From assembly GCF_026409565.1 (NCBI RefSeq), contig NZ_CP112881.1:3293501-3357500 (forward strand): a DNA stretch of 64,000 nt. The letters run 5' to 3'. This DNA comes from Sneathiella aquimaris (GTDB taxonomy: Bacteria > Pseudomonadota > Alphaproteobacteria > Sneathiellales > Sneathiellaceae). Made by a program: the position numbers and the translations under genes. The notes under the pieces are model-generated. The model saw only the letters and a list, made by a program, of their open reading frames with translations. It did not search any database and had not been told where the DNA came from. This document shows, piece after piece, positions 1 through 9,600 of the stretch (the first letter of the stretch is position 1; each line of letters opens with the position of its first letter).

Positions 1-285
1 GAGATAATCAAGGTTGTGTTTACCGCGCTCCTGGGTACGTGGATAATTGCAAGCGCTCTTCAAGGGTATCTTGCTTGGGTTGGCAAGCTCGATATTCATC
101 CGCAAGGACGCTGGATTATTCGTGGCTTATTGCTGATCTCTGGTCTTGCTCTTGCGACACCCGGCGGCGGTTTAATGCCGGTCAGCAACAATGAACTGGT
201 CTTCATTGCGGTAGCGCTTGCTGTACCAACCGTTCTCGTCGTATTGTTTGCAAATAGGAGAAATCAAACAATACGGAATGCCTGA
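1..285 (+). CDS. Probable TRAP transporter fused permease, C-terminal fragment
   Basis: The frame is open to the left edge of the window, so this is probably the end of a longer gene. A GTG at 16 could start an 89-residue protein, but the only purine-rich stretch lies 2 bases before it, too close to be a ribosome binding site. The visible part has about three hydrophobic segments. A stretch reading roughly ALQGYL, then WIIRGLLLISGLALATPGG, resembles the C-terminal tail of large fused TRAP permeases, which carry organic acids into the cell using a periplasmic binding protein. The assignment rests on this resemblance alone; an independent small membrane protein is the alternative. The next gene starts 3 bases after the stop. 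Confidence 0.5.
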   Translation, partial: EIIKVVFTALLGTWIIASALQGYLAWVGKLDIHPQGRWIIRGLLLISGLALATPGGGLMPVSNNELVFIAVALAVPTVLVVLFANRRNQTIRNA

Positions 286-288
286 TTT

Positions 289-1014
289 ATGAAACGTGGT
301 TTAACTATTGCGATGGCCGCCGGCTTACTTATCTTTTGTGCGGCCATCGTCACCGTTTATGTCTCTATCGGTTCGATTATCATTGATACGATAGAAGAAG
401 AAGGCACGGCCCTCACCCAAACGGAGGTCACGGTGCAAGACGCTGAATTTGCACCAACAACAGGCACCGCGACGTTGGTTCAGGTAAAAGTCGCCAATCC
501 AGCGGGATATTTGGGAAAAAATGCCTTCTCAATTGACAGGATTGATCTCTGGATAGACCCAGAAACCCTGAACAGCGACATCCTTCACATTAAAAGCATG
601 ATTCTCGTCGCTCCGGAAATCAACTATGAAATAGCAACCGAAACAGACAATCTTCGAACGCTAAAACAATATATTGATAATTCCGCACCGACAGGTGGCA
701 CCAAGAAGAAATTGATCGTGGACAATTTCTACCTGAAGAACGGGGTTGTCGTCGTACAGGCCAACGACTTGATTGGCCAACGCAAGACAGCCAAATTAGA
801 GGACATTCACCTGACAGGTATTGGACAGGCGGAAAATGGCCTGACACCTGCAGCCCTTGCAAGTCAAATATTGGTTCCTATTCTTCGTAACACCACCCTT
901 GCCGCGCTCAGTACGGATCTCAACCTATCCGATCAGGCCCGAAATATTATGAACGGTGCCCTGGACGAAACCGAAAAAGCGTTTCAGGCAATCCGTCAGC
1001 TCCTCAACCAATAA
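289..1014 (+). CDS. Envelope protein with N-terminal membrane anchor, AsmA/DUF748-like
   Basis: A 241-residue protein with one N-terminal hydrophobic segment (about residues 7-28) followed by an Asp/Glu-rich non-membrane region, so the body is probably periplasmic. The middle (about 75-165), with ILHIKSMILVAPEI and LIVDNFYLKNGVV, resembles the repeated beta strands of AsmA/DUF748-type proteins, which lie along the inside of the envelope and are linked to lipid transport and outer membrane integrity. The C-terminus is helical and polar. It starts 3 bases after the preceding permease fragment and may be cotranscribed with it. There are no catalytic motifs. The AsmA resemblance is weak; unknown envelope protein is the safe name. 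Confidence 0.6.
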   Translation: MKRGLTIAMAAGLLIFCAAIVTVYVSIGSIIIDTIEEEGTALTQTEVTVQDAEFAPTTGTATLVQVKVANPAGYLGKNAFSIDRIDLWIDPETLNSDILHIKSMILVAPEINYEIATETDNLRTLKQYIDNSAPTGGTKKKLIVDNFYLKNGVVVVQANDLIGQRKTAKLEDIHLTGIGQAENGLTPAALASQILVPILRNTTLAALSTDLNLSDQARNIMNGALDETEKAFQAIRQLLNQ

Positions 1015-1034
1015 GGAAAGACTAATTTAGTCTA

Positions 1035-1076
1035 TTGACAGACCTCTCCAACCGTTGTATTTAACAATCTAGTTAA
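1035..1076 (+). promoter_or_regulatory. Candidate promoter and ArsR operator
   Basis: A perfect TTGACA (1035-1040) is followed after 17 bases by TATTTA (1058-1063), a weak -10. Just downstream, TTAAC at 1061-1065 and GTTAA at 1072-1076 form an inverted repeat with a 6-base spacer, the TTAAC...GTTAA type found before many ArsR/SRPBCC pairs. The repeat would cover the start of transcription, which fits autorepression by the adjacent ArsR protein (inference). Confidence 0.4.
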
Positions 1077-1094
1077 TTAAAATGAATGTTAAAC

Positions 1095-1460
1095 ATGAAC
1101 ACAGATCCTCTATCGACAATTTTTGCAGCGCTTGCAGACCCCACCAGACGGGCCATTATTGACCAATTAACCCATGGCGAGAAAACGGCTGGCGAACTTG
1201 CAAAACCGTTTTCCATGTCTGCCCCCGCGATCTCTCGGCATCTGAAAGTCCTGGAAAATGCCAATCTTATTGACCGGACAGTTGATGCTCAATGGCGACG
1301 TTGCTCGCTTAATCCAAAAGGCCTCGAAGAAGTAAGTAACTGGGTTTCCCATTATCAAAAATTCTGGGCCGATCGATTTGCCGCGCTCGATGATTATTTG
1401 GAAGATCTGAAATCCCAAGGAGATAAAACCGATGAACGTGATGACAAGGGAAGAAAATAA
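1095..1460 (+). CDS. ArsR-family transcriptional repressor
   Basis: A 121-residue winged-helix repressor. The N-terminus IFAALADPTRRAII and the helix-turn-helix region MSAPAISRHLKVLENANLI are typical of the ArsR subgroup that is paired with SRPBCC proteins. No Cys-rich metal site (ELCVCDL type) is present, so it probably senses something other than a metal ion. ATG at 1095 is chosen because family members begin MNTDP; an ATG at 1086 would add three residues. Neither start has a clear Shine-Dalgarno sequence, so the mRNA may have little or no leader. The 3' end overlaps the SRPBCC gene by 29 bases, which indicates translational coupling. It most likely represses its own operon from the inverted repeat just upstream. 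Confidence 0.85.
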   Translation: MNTDPLSTIFAALADPTRRAIIDQLTHGEKTAGELAKPFSMSAPAISRHLKVLENANLIDRTVDAQWRRCSLNPKGLEEVSNWVSHYQKFWADRFAALDDYLEDLKSQGDKTDERDDKGRK

Positions 1461-1899
1461 AACAAATATTCAACTGGAACTGGTCCGTGAATTTGACGCC
1501 TCCCCTGAGGAGGTTTTCAAGGCATGGACCGATCCGGTTGCCCTGAAGGCCTGGATGGCGCCAGAGGGAATGACGTGCCCAGATGCGGAAGCAAACGCCA
1601 TCGTCGAGGGTTCTTATAAATTTCCAATGGTCAGTAGCAACGGTGAAGTAGATACGGCCGTCGGACATTACACTTGTGTGGAAGCCCCCTGCAAACTGGC
1701 TTTTTCATGGAGCTGGCTTCAAGAGGATGGCTCTGTTGGTCATCCAATGCATGTTACGCTGGAATTTGAACGCTTGCCCGACAATCGCACACGCATGAAA
1801 ATGCTTCACATTAACCTCGCCGATCAAGAACTGAAAGAACGCCATACATCAGGTTGGGAAAGCTGCTTCAATTGCCTTGATTCGTATTTGACGTCCTAG
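1432..1899 (+). CDS. SRPBCC (AHSA1-type) ligand-binding protein
   Basis: A 155-residue START/Bet v1-like fold protein. LVREFDASPEEVFKAWTDP and the later KLAFSWSW mark the AHSA1 branch, which forms a hydrophobic cavity and is often called activator of Hsp90 ATPase homologue 1-like. These proteins are usually encoded directly after an ArsR repressor, as here, and probably bind or modify the ligand that the repressor senses; the ligand is not predictable. AAGGAG lies 9 bases before the ATG. The gene overlaps the end of the ArsR gene. Cytoplasmic, with no membrane segments. Confidence 0.85.
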   Translation: MNVMTREENKTNIQLELVREFDASPEEVFKAWTDPVALKAWMAPEGMTCPDAEANAIVEGSYKFPMVSSNGEVDTAVGHYTCVEAPCKLAFSWSWLQEDGSVGHPMHVTLEFERLPDNRTRMKMLHINLADQELKERHTSGWESCFNCLDSYLTS

Positions 1900-1923
1900 A
1901 TCGGGGGCAAAAAACGCCTTAAC

Positions 1924-1945
1924 AAAACAGTTGCCTGTTTTTTTC
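1924..1945 (+). terminator. AT-rich terminator after the ArsR/SRPBCC operon
   Basis: AAAACAG (1924-1930) and CTGTTTT (1935-1941) pair around a TTGC loop and run into a T tract. The stem is short and AT-rich, so the signal is modest, but it sits where the operon should end. Confidence 0.4.
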
Positions 1946-2011
1946 AGTTGCCGCCCCTCAATTCAGAGGGCATAACCGAAAAGACCAACAACTGTTCGTT
2001 AGGGAAGTTTT

Positions 2012-2620
2012 GTGGCGGATTCAAAAGAAAAACATGACGATGGCCCCTACCGGAGTGACAATCGCCGGCAAGAATTAATGGCCTCTGCAGCCCATCTTTT
2101 TAACCAACGCGGTTATGATGCAACTTCCATGCGCGACATTGCTCGTGAGGCCGGCATGCTGGCGGGATCCATGTACTATCATTTCCCGTCAAAAGACGAT
2201 CTGATCATTGCGACCTATGAAGAGGGTACCCGCCTCATAACCGAAGCCGTTGAAACAGCAATTGATGGCGTTCAAGACCCATGGGAACGCTTGGAAAAAG
2301 CCGCCATTGCTCATATGAACACATTGTTCGGTGGCAACAATTTTTCCATTTTATTATGTGCGGATATCTCACGTACAGCGCCCGCCCTTCGGATCAGACT
2401 CATTGAAAGCCGGGATAGCTACGATGCCCTTTTCATGGCATTGATTGAGGCCCTGCCGCTTCCTGCCGATGTGGATCCCACTCTTTTGCGACTAAGCCTT
2501 TTAGGTTCCCTAAACTGGTCCAGCAGCTGGTATCGCCCCGGCGGACAAACCCCCGCGCAGATCGGCGCCTTGTTTGTTCGCCTCTTGAAAGACGGTCTAA
2601 AACTCCCAACTGATAAATAA
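2012..2620 (+). CDS. TetR-family transcriptional regulator
   Basis: A 202-residue regulator that starts at GTG 2012, with AGGGAAG about 9 bases upstream. The N-terminal helix-turn-helix (about residues 17-62) is typical of TetR: RRQELMASAAHLFNQRGYDA, then MRDIAREAGMLAGSMYYHF. The C-terminal part is the variable ligand-binding, dimer-forming domain and shows no recognisable ligand motif. Its neighbours, an SRPBCC pair upstream and korAB downstream on the same strand, do not point to a specific target. The 249 bases between it and korA are AT-rich and probably hold the korAB promoter, so control of korAB is possible but not supported by any visible operator. Confidence 0.88.
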   Translation: MADSKEKHDDGPYRSDNRRQELMASAAHLFNQRGYDATSMRDIAREAGMLAGSMYYHFPSKDDLIIATYEEGTRLITEAVETAIDGVQDPWERLEKAAIAHMNTLFGGNNFSILLCADISRTAPALRIRLIESRDSYDALFMALIEALPLPADVDPTLLRLSLLGSLNWSSSWYRPGGQTPAQIGALFVRLLKDGLKLPTDK

Positions 2621-2887
2621 CACACTAAAATTTTGTGTAATTATTTTATTTACATAATCAGATTATAAAATATATTTGCTGTGTGAGTGCAATTATCATT
2701 TGTACACATACAATAATTTGCGTTATTCTTTATTGAAACCAAGCCCCCTTGCGGGACTTATCACTAAAAAGAGTGTTTCAGTACGGTATGACAAGGCGTA
2801 AGATTAAACCTTACTATGGGTAACACCGGTAAGATCAGAACTGTCAGTGTGAACGAAAATACAATCTGATTGGAAGCGAGTAATAAA

Positions 2888-4759
2888 GTGAACGAACTAA
2901 ATACGAAATTGTCGGGACCTTCCCAACACAGAGCAAACGTGCCCTCTGTCGTCATCCGGTTTGCCGGCGATTCCGGTGACGGAATTCAAATCACTGGTAG
3001 TCGCTTCACCGATACCACGGCCCTTGCCGGAAATGATCTGGCCACTTTTCCGGATTTCCCAGCTGAAATTCGTGCCCCGGTCGGAACAACCTTTGGTGTC
3101 TCTGCCTTCCAGATTAACTTTGGAGCACGGCGGATTGAGACCCATGGCGATGAACCTGATGTTCTGGTAGCGTTAAACCCGGCCGCCCTGAAAGTAAACA
3201 TTCAGCGGCTACGTAAAGGCGGCTCTATCATTGTCGATAAAGGCGCCTTCAATACGCGGAATTTGAAGAAAGCCGGATATGATACAGATCCTCTGCAAGA
3301 CGGATCTCTTTCAAACTATAAAATCCTGGAAATCGACATCACCCGGTTGGTACTCGAGTCTGTTAAAGAGTTTGGTCTTAGCCAAAAAGAAGGCCTTAGA
3401 TGTAAAAACTTTTGGGTTCTGGGGCTGGTTTACTGGATTTATGGACGGGACCGTTCAGACACAACACAATGGTTGAACGTCAAATTTGCAAAACGCCCTG
3501 AAATCGCCGCGGCTAATATCGCAGCCCTGAACGCCGGACATGTTTATGGTGAAGCGGCAGAACTATCAGATTCCGTTGGCTTGTTTGAAATCGACCACGC
3601 TGAAATGAAGCCCGGCGTATACAGGACTGTCACAGGCGGCGAAGCCCTTGCATGGGGTCTGGTCGCCGGCGCCGAGCTCGCTGGCCTTGATATATACTTC
3701 GGCTCCTATCCGATCACACCGGCGTCTCCGGTCTTGCATACACTTGCCAAGATGAAACAATTCGGCGTTAAAACCTTTCAGGCAGAAGACGAAATCGCCG
3801 CTATTTGTTCGGCAATCGGCGCGTCCTATGCGGGCGCCCTTGGTATCACGTCTTCTTCTGGCCCCGGCATCGCTTTGAAGGGTGAAGCCATTGGCCTCGC
3901 CATTTCAACGGAACTGCCGCTGGTTATTGTTAACTCTCAACGGGCTGGACCGTCTACCGGCTTGCCGACAAAAACCGAACAGTCGGATCTATATCAATCC
4001 GTTTATGGTCGAAACGGTGATGCCCCGCTTGTTGTACTTGCAGCAAGTGGCCCGGCTGATTGTTTCGAAGTCGCCATTGAAGCCTGCCGTTTGGCGACCA
4101 AATATATGACTCCCGTTATGTTATTGACCGACGGGTATATTGGTAATGCTGCGGAACCATGGCTTATTCCGTCAGTGCAGGACCGTGAGCCTTTCAAAGT
4201 CACCCATTACACGGATGCTGAGAGCTTCGCGCCGTTTAACCGGGATCCGGAAACGCTGGCCCGGCCCTGGGCTATTCCTGGAACCGCTGGACTGGAACAT
4301 CGGATTGGCGGCATCGAAAAAGAAAGTGGCAGCGGCCATATTTCTTATGAGCCCGACAATCACCAAACCATGACGGATTTCCGTAGAAACAAGATTCTGG
4401 GGATTGCAAATGACATTCCGGCGCAAAAACCGGCGCAAGGAAACGAGAACGGTAAACTGGCTATTGTTGGCTGGGGGTCGACTTTCGGTCCGATCAGTCG
4501 CGCGGTCAGCAACAAGCTGTTGCAGGGTAAAGACGTGGCCCATATCCATTTGACACACTTATGGCCGTTACCTGCTAACCTTGAAGAGTTACTGAAAGGA
4601 TACGATACGGTTATCGTACCTGAGATGAACGATGGTCAGCTGAAAACAGTCCTAAGAGATCAGTATCTGATCGATGCCCGTCCGATTACCAAAGTAACTG
4701 GACAACCCTTTAAAATTGCCGAGATTGAAGAGGCAATTGATCAGGCGTTGGAGAAGTAA
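2888..4759 (+). CDS. korA: 2-oxoacid:ferredoxin oxidoreductase, alpha (fused gamma-alpha) subunit
   Basis: A 623-residue subunit of the enzyme that oxidatively decarboxylates 2-oxoglutarate (or a related 2-oxoacid) to the acyl-CoA, passing electrons to ferredoxin. The N-terminal gamma domain (about residues 20-190) begins with FAGDSGDGIQITG. The alpha domain starts near GGEALAWGLVAGAELAG and holds YPITPASP, the thiamine-diphosphate-side signature of the family. The C-terminal part (WGSTFGPISRAV, then HLWPLP) is the transketolase C-like domain. GTG 2888 is preferred because GGAAGCGAG precedes it with normal spacing; a TTG at 2870 would add six residues. korB follows after 1 base. This is the two-subunit type without its own 8Fe ferredoxin domain, as in Mycobacterium and many aerobes. 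Confidence 0.92.
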   Translation: MNELNTKLSGPSQHRANVPSVVIRFAGDSGDGIQITGSRFTDTTALAGNDLATFPDFPAEIRAPVGTTFGVSAFQINFGARRIETHGDEPDVLVALNPAALKVNIQRLRKGGSIIVDKGAFNTRNLKKAGYDTDPLQDGSLSNYKILEIDITRLVLESVKEFGLSQKEGLRCKNFWVLGLVYWIYGRDRSDTTQWLNVKFAKRPEIAAANIAALNAGHVYGEAAELSDSVGLFEIDHAEMKPGVYRTVTGGEALAWGLVAGAELAGLDIYFGSYPITPASPVLHTLAKMKQFGVKTFQAEDEIAAICSAIGASYAGALGITSSSGPGIALKGEAIGLAISTELPLVIVNSQRAGPSTGLPTKTEQSDLYQSVYGRNGDAPLVVLAASGPADCFEVAIEACRLATKYMTPVMLLTDGYIGNAAEPWLIPSVQDREPFKVTHYTDAESFAPFNRDPETLARPWAIPGTAGLEHRIGGIEKESGSGHISYEPDNHQTMTDFRRNKILGIANDIPAQKPAQGNENGKLAIVGWGSTFGPISRAVSNKLLQGKDVAHIHLTHLWPLPANLEELLKGYDTVIVPEMNDGQLKTVLRDQYLIDARPITKVTGQPFKIAEIEEAIDQALEK

Positions 4760-4760
4760 G

Positions 4761-5783
4761 ATGAATGTGATTTCTACAAAAGATAAAATGAAACCAGCTG
4801 ATTTTGCCTCTGATCAGGAAGTCCGCTGGTGTCCCGGTTGTGGCGATTACGCCATTCTGAAAGCTGTTCAACGGACTTTGCCGGACCTTGACGTTCCGAA
4901 AGAAAACTATGTTTTCGTATCAGGGATCGGCTGTTCTTCACGCTTTCCATATTATATGTCAACTTATGGCTTCCACACCATTCACGGTCGTGCGCCCGCC
5001 TTTGCAACAGGCATCAAGATGACCAATACAGACCTTGACGTTTGGCTGGTCACCGGGGACGGCGATGGCTTCAGTATTGGCGGAAACCATATGCTGCATG
5101 TATTGCGCAGAAATGTGGATATTCAGATTCTGCTTTGCAACAACGAAATTTATGGTCTGACGAAGGGCCAATATTCTCCAACGTCAGAACCGGGGCTACG
5201 CACCCCTTCATCCCCGACGGGGTCAGTTGACGCTCCGTTGAAACCTCTGGTCTTTTCATTAGGGGCCGGTGCCCGTTTCGTTTCGCGCGGGTACGATACT
5301 CAGAAAAACCTGCCAGACACCCTTAAACGGGCGCACGCCCACAAAGGGACCTCAATGGTGGAAATTCTACAAAACTGCATTGTTTACAATGATGCTGTTT
5401 TTGATGATGTGCTCGCCCGTGATATTGCCAAAGAAAAACAGCTTCATGTTGAGCATGGAAAACCGCTGATCTTTGGTGCAGAAATGGACAAAGGAATTCG
5501 CTTGAACACCCAGTCCCTGACCTTGGAGGTGGTAACACTTGGCGAAGATGGGGTGACGGAAGATGACATTCTAGTTCATGATGAAAAGAATAAAATGATG
5601 GCCACCCTTCTCGCTGATATGGGAGGAAATGGTTTTCCAACTGCGTTTGGCGTCCTTTATTGTGACCCTGCACCAAGCTATGAACTCAGTGTGGAAGAAC
5701 AGATGACCACGGCAAAACAAGCCTCATCAGCCCCTTCTCTGGATGCCTTGCTAAGAGAAGGCCATACTTGGGAAGTCAAGTAG
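4761..5783 (+). CDS. korB: 2-oxoacid:ferredoxin oxidoreductase, beta subunit
   Basis: A 340-residue partner of the preceding subunit that binds thiamine diphosphate and an iron-sulfur cluster. The N-terminal WCPGCGDYAIL supplies two of the cluster cysteines and GIGCSSR another. GDGDGFSIGG followed by NNEIYGLTKGQYSPTS is the thiamine diphosphate/Mg binding motif with the GDG...NN pattern. ATG 4761 has GGAGAAGTAAG directly before it and lies 1 base after the korA stop, so the two are translationally coupled. A start 45 bases further up inside korA is possible but lacks support. A strong terminator follows. Confidence 0.93.
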   Translation: MNVISTKDKMKPADFASDQEVRWCPGCGDYAILKAVQRTLPDLDVPKENYVFVSGIGCSSRFPYYMSTYGFHTIHGRAPAFATGIKMTNTDLDVWLVTGDGDGFSIGGNHMLHVLRRNVDIQILLCNNEIYGLTKGQYSPTSEPGLRTPSSPTGSVDAPLKPLVFSLGAGARFVSRGYDTQKNLPDTLKRAHAHKGTSMVEILQNCIVYNDAVFDDVLARDIAKEKQLHVEHGKPLIFGAEMDKGIRLNTQSLTLEVVTLGEDGVTEDDILVHDEKNKMMATLLADMGGNGFPTAFGVLYCDPAPSYELSVEEQMTTAKQASSAPSLDALLREGHTWEVK

Positions 5784-5804
5784 CAGCGTTCCAAATTTGA
5801 TATC

Positions 5805-5834
5805 AAGCCGGTGCCCTGCACCGGCTTTTTTTTG
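5805..5834 (+). terminator. Rho-independent terminator after korAB
   Basis: GCCGGTGC (5807-5814) pairs perfectly with GCACCGGC (5818-5825) around a 3-base loop and is followed by eight T residues. Confidence 0.9.
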
Positions 5835-5883
5835 CATCCTTTTCAATTTCACGTTAACCTCGGTGTTTTATTAGAAGGCACGG

Positions 5884-6213
5884 ATGAACGTTCAGGAAGC
5901 AAAAGAAAAGTTGCTGGCCCGAAAAGCCGAACTAGAAGATATTATGGCGGCCAGTATCAATGATGAAAAACCGGTCGAATTGGATCAGTCCAGGGTAGGC
6001 CGGCTATCCCGAATGGATGCCCTGCAAAATCAAGCGATGGCACAGGATACTGTCCGCAGACGCAAAAATGAGATCACACGTATCGACGCGGCCCTCAAAC
6101 GACTTGCCGATGGCGATTATGGCTATTGCGTAACCTGTGATGAAGAAATATCAGAAAAGCGGCTCTCACTCGACCCCAGCACCCCTGTCTGTATCGAATG
6201 CGCTTCGGTTTGA
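5884..6213 (+). CDS. DksA/TraR-family zinc finger protein
   Basis: A 109-residue protein with an N-terminal coiled-coil region and a C-terminal four-cysteine zinc finger: CVTC, 17 residues, then CIEC. This spacing is exactly the DksA pattern. DksA proteins enter the secondary channel of RNA polymerase and, with ppGpp, retune transcription in starvation. The protein is shorter than DksA proper (about 150 residues) and lacks much of the N-terminal helical part, so it belongs with the short TraR/YbiI-like group. AAGG lies 6 bases before the ATG. It is transcribed alone after the korAB terminator and ends directly against the convergent DUF6460 gene. Confidence 0.88.
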   Translation: MNVQEAKEKLLARKAELEDIMAASINDEKPVELDQSRVGRLSRMDALQNQAMAQDTVRRRKNEITRIDAALKRLADGDYGYCVTCDEEISEKRLSLDPSTPVCIECASV

Positions 6214-6498
6214 TCAATCCGGTTTATCTGTCGGGCGCCCTTTTCGGCGTGACTTTGCCTGCAAAAAATTCATTCCTGCGACAATTGCCCATATGGGAAT
6301 AACAATGACAGCTCCCAGAAGAATATAGTCAGCAGCCCACCGGACAGTCGACAACGCCATTGAATATATTTCACCGATCGTTCCTGTCAGGTCTTTGAGA
6401 AGGTCCAGTGGTGTTATGTCAAACCACGTCAGCATCCAGCCGACAAAAAACGAGCCAATCAAAAGCTTTACAATTAAAGATCCAACATTTTTTGACAT
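6214..6498 (-). CDS. Small membrane protein, DUF6460 family
   Basis: A 94-residue protein with two or three hydrophobic segments (about residues 7-25, 28-45 and 56-76) and a basic C-terminal tail (QAKSRRKGRP). The pattern VGSLIVKLLIGSFFVGWMLTW followed by ITPLDLL is that of the DUF6460 family of small integral membrane proteins common in Alphaproteobacteria, whose function is unknown. Its stop abuts the end of the convergent dksA-like gene (6213/6214). No partner gene is obvious. Confidence 0.75.
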   Translation of the reverse strand: MSKNVGSLIVKLLIGSFFVGWMLTWFDITPLDLLKDLTGTIGEIYSMALSTVRWAADYILLGAVIVIPIWAIVAGMNFLQAKSRRKGRPTDKPD

Positions 6499-6596
6499 AC
6501 GACCTGCTCATCCATTCACATTGTTCAACGGCATCATACAGTCTATTTGACACCCGATACCAGCCAAAACTGAATAGCTGCCGTGAAACGTGAAAG

Positions 6597-6628
6597 CCAA
6601 AAAAAAGCCCGGCAGATTGCCGGGCTTT
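6597..6628 (-). terminator. Terminator of the first giant RTX gene
   Basis: AAAGCCCGGCA (6604-6614) and TGCCGGGCTTT (6618-6628) form a perfect 11-bp stem with a 3-base loop. Read on the minus strand the hairpin is followed by a T tract (the A run at 6597-6606). The core GCCCGGCA stem recurs in the terminator of the second RTX gene. Confidence 0.88.
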
Positions 6629-6654
6629 CTCAGTTTCATAGAAAGGTTTTGTAA

Positions 6655-9600
6655 TTAGCTTTCGTCACTAACCACAATTCCGTTCTGCGCCAGAAGCTGT
6701 TCCTGTGTCAGCGAACCGTCCCCTGTAAGGTCTGATCCCTGAACAGTGATGGAGAAATCTGACTGGCCATCGACGGTAATAACGGTATTGCCGCTATCCA
6801 ATGTCAGGTTGACCATATCTGCACGGGCATCCGGTGCAATTCCCAGTTCATCAAATACTGCATCCAGATTAATGGCATCATCATTTTCATCGAAATTCAG
6901 AATGATGTCATCGCCATCGGTATCGGCATCAGAGTAATGGAATGTATCTTCGCCGTCGCCAGCATCCAACACGTCATTTCCTTCGCCGCCAATCAACGTA
7001 TCATCACCGTCACCGCCGGAAATCGTATCAGCATCATCACCGCCGATAATGATTTCGTTCGCATCGCCACCGGCAAGGTAGTTTCCTGTCTGATACTGGA
7101 CGTCAACATGTCCTGTATCTTCCAGATCACCATCACTTACCTGGTAATCATAGTCACGGTCACCAACATAAACGTTGTCAATGTAACCGCCTTGCGTGTC
7201 TTCCGTTGGCAAGCCATGGAATTCAAGACGGGTTTCTGTTCCACTACCAGCTTCAACTTCAAAGGAGAACTCTGTCCATCCTTTTGTCGTCCCGCTTAAT
7301 GTCGTCAGAAGTTCACCATCCCAGTAGACTTCCACGTCGTTCGTAGAATTTGTCGAACGTGGGGAATACCAGAAACTGACAGTCAGCTCTTCACCTGGGG
7401 TGGTTGAAACATCCTGATAGACATGAGAGTTGCTTTGTGTGTAGCCCCCCTCGTTATGGCTATCCAGCTCCATTTTTGTGTTGCCGTCCTGAGCACCGAT
7501 ACCACCAGTACCACCAAACTGCAATTCGATCGGCGCATCCGCACCAGCCTGATCAATAAACCATCCAGGGACACTATTGTATGTGGCCCATGAACCATGT
7601 CCTACATTCACGTCAGTTCCATGATCTTCGAAACTACCGTTAATGATACGATTTGAGCCTGGAACATAAACGTCATCACCATCCAAAGAAGCATCTGGTG
7701 TAACGCTCGCAACATTCAATGGATCACCTTCGATATCAGTATCGTTGGCCAGCATTGCATATTGAGGAACATAGATACCGTCCAATGTATTGGTGATAAC
7801 AATGTCATCGCCAGCAACTGGCGCATCGTTCACACCGTTGATGTTGATGGTCACAGTTGCATCTTCAACGCCATCTACTGTTGCAGAATAATCAAAAACG
7901 ATCTGCGCCTGATCTCCATCATCCATAGGATCGTAAATTGTATCCTGACCAGCTGGAACATCCAGACTAACCTGAACATTTTCAGGATCGGAAGCATCGA
8001 ATGTCAAGGTACCGTAGTTATCAGCACCGTCGACAAGATCGATAGTCCAAACCTGTCCAACCTGGTTCCAGTCCCCTTCGGCAAATGTCTGCGGGAAGGC
8101 TGCTCCCGGCATGGTCACAGCGACCGCCCCAGGAGGATTAAAGGATACATCGCCGTCATTCGGAATGAAGTCCTGTGTCGGCGTTGACAGAGTCGCTGTA
8201 ATCGTGTTGCCAAGGCTGTCAACATTCTCGTCTGTTTCGATAAGATCATCGATCAGGACGGGGATTTCAACATTATCAACCATCACCGCAACATTTTCGA
8301 TGTTATTGGCAACCAGAGTACGGCCCCCAATTGTCAATGTCGCGTCGGTTTCACCGTTTTCAACACGGTTGGCAAATTCAGCGATTGCATCTTCGTTTGC
8401 ATCGAACTCTGCCTGTGTGAAGAACAATTCAAGCGTATCGCCATTATTGCCACCATTGTAAGTATCCGTAGAAACATTCTCCTGATCAGACATTGTCCAA
8501 CGCAGGGTGTCGTTTCCGCGACCACCTTCAACAGTATCGTCACCTGATCCACCGGTCAGCGTATCATGTCCACGACCACCAATCAGATGGTCGTCTCCTG
8601 AACCGCCTTCCAGATCATCACGGCCACGACCACCATCCAGAACATCGTCACCCGAATCGCCGCGAAGAACATCGTTGTTCCGACCGCCGTCAATAACGTC
8701 ATTACCGGCACCGCCTGACAGTGTATCATTACCGTCGCCGCCGTACATGACGTCCGCTCCGCCTTGGCCGAACACCCAGTCATCACCCGCGTCACCGGAC
8801 ATGCTGTCATCACCAGCATCCCCGCGCATGACGTCGTTGTCGTCACCGCCCAGCATGGTATCGTCACCAGATCCACCGCGCATGTTGTCCTGACCGGAAC
8901 CGCCTTCCATATGATCATTGCCACCTTCGCCGAACATCCGATCGGTACCAGCATCACCATAAAGCAGGTCATCGCCGTCACCGGTCCACATGGCGTCGTT
9001 ACCGGCACCACCTAGAACCGTGTCCTGGCCGCTATTAATGGAGTTGTCATCAAAGCGATCATTACCATCACCAAGATCAACATAATCATTACCGCTGGAA
9101 CCCACACCATCGTTGTGGTTGTTGTTACTACCGCCCCAGACAGTATCGTCACCGTCACCACCAGAAATATTATCATCCCCAGCGTCACCGAAGATCAGAT
9201 CATTGTGGGCACCACCGGACATAACGTCATTACCGGCACCGCCATACATGTCATCATTACCGGCGTCACCATACATAACGTCAGCACCATCATCGCCGAA
9301 CATCACATCATTACCGGCACCGCCAGACATATTGTCACGACCGTCATTGCCGTACATGACATCAGCTCCGCCTTCGCCGAACATCACATCATCGCCGTCA
9401 CCACCGCGCATAGTGTCATTGTCACCAACTTCGGCATCGTCGCCGTTGTCACCATACATCAGGTCGTTACCAGCACCACCATCCATGACATCAGCACTTC
9501 CGGCACCACCGAACATGGTGTCAACACCGTCGCCGCCTGACATATCGTCATTGCCGCTACCGCCATGCATCCAGTCATCACCAGCGTCACCGGACATGCT

